Source of the DNA: Flavobacteriales bacterium
Lineage (GTDB): Bacteria; Bacteroidota; Bacteroidia; Flavobacteriales; Parvicellaceae
NCBI GenBank assembly: GCA_014239715.1
Contig: JAAZYJ010000028.1
Span: 1 to 8,238, forward strand
DNA: 8,238 nt
Reading direction: 5' to 3'
The notes under the pieces were generated by a model. That model had not been told where the DNA came from. It made no database searches and saw only the letters and a list, made by a program, of their open reading frames with translations. The translations under genes were made by a program, and so were the position numbers. Shown here piece after piece: positions 6,396 to 8,238 of this stretch (its first letter is position 1; each line of letters begins with the position of its first letter).

Positions 6396-6462
6396 AAATT
6401 GAACAAAGCACGTTGCTACGAGGAAATTCAATCTGATTTTATCCGATTCTTTTGTTCAATTT
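6396..6462. repeat. Perfect 12-base inverted repeat upstream of the TPP riboswitch
   Basis: AAATTGAACAAA at 6396-6407 and its exact reverse complement TTTGTTCAATTT at 6451-6462 flank 43 bases. The second arm ends 15 bases before the riboswitch. This lies in the 334-base stretch between the divergent GldM-like gene and thiS (6271-6604), which otherwise holds the hairpin at 6327 and the riboswitch. No confident promoter was found in the stretch; a TACCTTAG at 6465-6472 is one base from the -7 consensus but has no -33 partner at the right spacing. Function is unknown: protein-binding sites, leader RNA stem, or a remnant of a small element. Confidence 0.6.
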
Positions 6463-6477
6463 CATACCTTAGTATCA

Positions 6478-6554
6478 ACTTTAGGGGTGCTTGTTGATCA
6501 GGCTGAGAGATACCCTTATTACTTGATCCAGATAATGCTGGCGAAGGAAAAAGG
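6478..6554 (+). ncRNA. TPP riboswitch (THI box)
   Basis: The conserved core appears in order: GGGGTGC (6484-6490), CTGAGA (6503-6508) followed by TACCC, then TTGATCCAGATAATGCTGG (6523-6541) and GCGAAGGAA. These match the pyrimidine- and pyrophosphate-sensing halves of the thiamine pyrophosphate aptamer. CTTT (6479-6482) can pair with AAAG (6550-6553) as the closing stem. CCAG/CTGG (6528-6531 and 6538-6541) form the expected inner stem. It stands about 50 bases before thiS, so thiamine pyrophosphate should repress the thiSC operon. No terminator hairpin with a T tract lies between aptamer and ATG, which points to control of translation initiation rather than transcription. Confidence 0.95.
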
Positions 6555-6604
6555 AAAGCTACACATCGGTACATTTCACATTTCTTTGTCGCAAAACCAG
6601 AAAG

Positions 6605-6805
6605 ATGACGATCTATTTGAACGGCAATGAAAATCAAATCAACGATCCATCCCTTGACACCTTGCTCAGGAACAAAGGATTGCTGGAAAAGCATGGGATA
6701 GCACTTGCCCTCAATAATCAGGTGATACCTAGAGCAAACTGGTCAGCAGTAATGCTGAAGAACAATGATAAAGTGTTGATAATTACAGCAACTCAAGGAG
6801 GATAA
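6605..6805 (+). CDS. thiS: Thiamine biosynthesis sulfur carrier protein ThiS
   Basis: ThiS is the ubiquitin-like sulfur carrier of thiazole synthesis. Its C-terminal glycine is adenylated by ThiF (or a similar enzyme), converted to a thiocarboxylate, and used by ThiG. The 66 residues match the family length. MTIYLNGN opens the beta-grasp fold, DTLL and GIALALNNQVIPR lie at the usual places, and the protein ends in the essential TATQGG. The ATG at 6605 follows the riboswitch by about 50 bases and gives the standard N-terminus. The Gly-Gly codons together with the preceding Gln codon make an AAGGAGG sequence just before an ATG that overlaps nothing useful (see the junction entry). thiC follows 24 bases later, so the two are one operon. 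Confidence 0.94.
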   Translation: MTIYLNGNENQINDPSLDTLLRNKGLLEKHGIALALNNQVIPRANWSAVMLKNNDKVLIITATQGG

Positions 6806-6817
6806 ATGAACGCGTAA
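6795..6817 (+). promoter_or_regulatory. thiS-thiC junction: strong Shine-Dalgarno before a three-codon frame
   Basis: AAGGAGG (6795-6801) lies four bases before an ATG at 6806, which directly follows the thiS stop (TAAATG). That ATG opens only Met-Asn-Ala-stop (6806-6817). It is in the same frame as the thiC start at 6830, separated by the TAA at 6815-6817. The Shine-Dalgarno also encodes the Gln-Gly-Gly end of ThiS, so it may be an accident of codon choice. Either it loads ribosomes that reinitiate at thiC, or it marks an older thiC start lost to a stop codon. Confidence 0.4.

Positions 6818-8238
<1,421 letters not shown>

Noticed and set aside
6428..6694. Minus-strand open frame of 88 codons
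   Set aside because: It is antisense to the TPP riboswitch and thiS, both of which are certain.

Overview
The window looks like chromosomal DNA of a member of the Bacteroidota. The evidence is a Bacteroidota-type membrane sensor with propeller and Y_Y_Y domains, a GldM-like secreted domain, almost no Shine-Dalgarno sequences before the genes, -7 boxes of the TAnnTTTG type, and a thiS-thiC thiamine operon. Genes are dense and base composition looks even and AT-leaning by eye. There is no tRNA, rRNA, CRISPR array or insertion sequence. Most of the window is housekeeping or signalling DNA.

Layout, left to right. The N-terminus of atpD (ATP synthase F1 beta, minus strand) runs off the left edge. 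A 190-base divergent intergenic region separates it from ribF (bifunctional riboflavin kinase/FAD synthetase, plus strand, TTG start). ribF overlaps by 11 bases a small secreted leucine-rich-repeat protein. That gene converges on a 1298-residue minus-strand sensor, and the two stop codons share the four bases TTAA. Upstream of the sensor gene, on the same strand, lies a small secreted protein resembling the C-terminal domain of the type IX secretion/gliding protein GldM. A regulatory stretch of about 330 bases then leads to a TPP riboswitch, thiS, and the first 469 codons of thiC, which runs off the right edge.

The most unusual object is the large sensor. One uninterrupted chain carries a signal peptide, a long divergent beta-propeller ectodomain, a Y_Y_Y domain, one membrane helix, a coiled coil, a SpoIIE/PP2C phosphatase domain with its metal-binding acidic residues intact, and a C-terminal LuxR-type DNA-binding domain. 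It therefore has two different cytoplasmic outputs, protein dephosphorylation and DNA binding, on one membrane-tethered receptor. Just upstream lies a 32-base imperfect palindrome. A good Bacteroidota promoter match overlaps it and points the other way, antisense to the GldM-like gene. A weak hairpin plus seven T lies beyond that gene in the same direction. Together these suggest, but do not prove, an antisense RNA of about 520 bases.

The thiamine end is a standard pathway block: the riboswitch senses thiamine pyrophosphate, ThiS is the sulfur carrier for the thiazole ring, and ThiC makes the pyrimidine. Oddities there are a perfect 12-base inverted repeat upstream of the riboswitch, and a strong Shine-Dalgarno sequence at the thiS-thiC junction that fronts only a three-codon reading frame.
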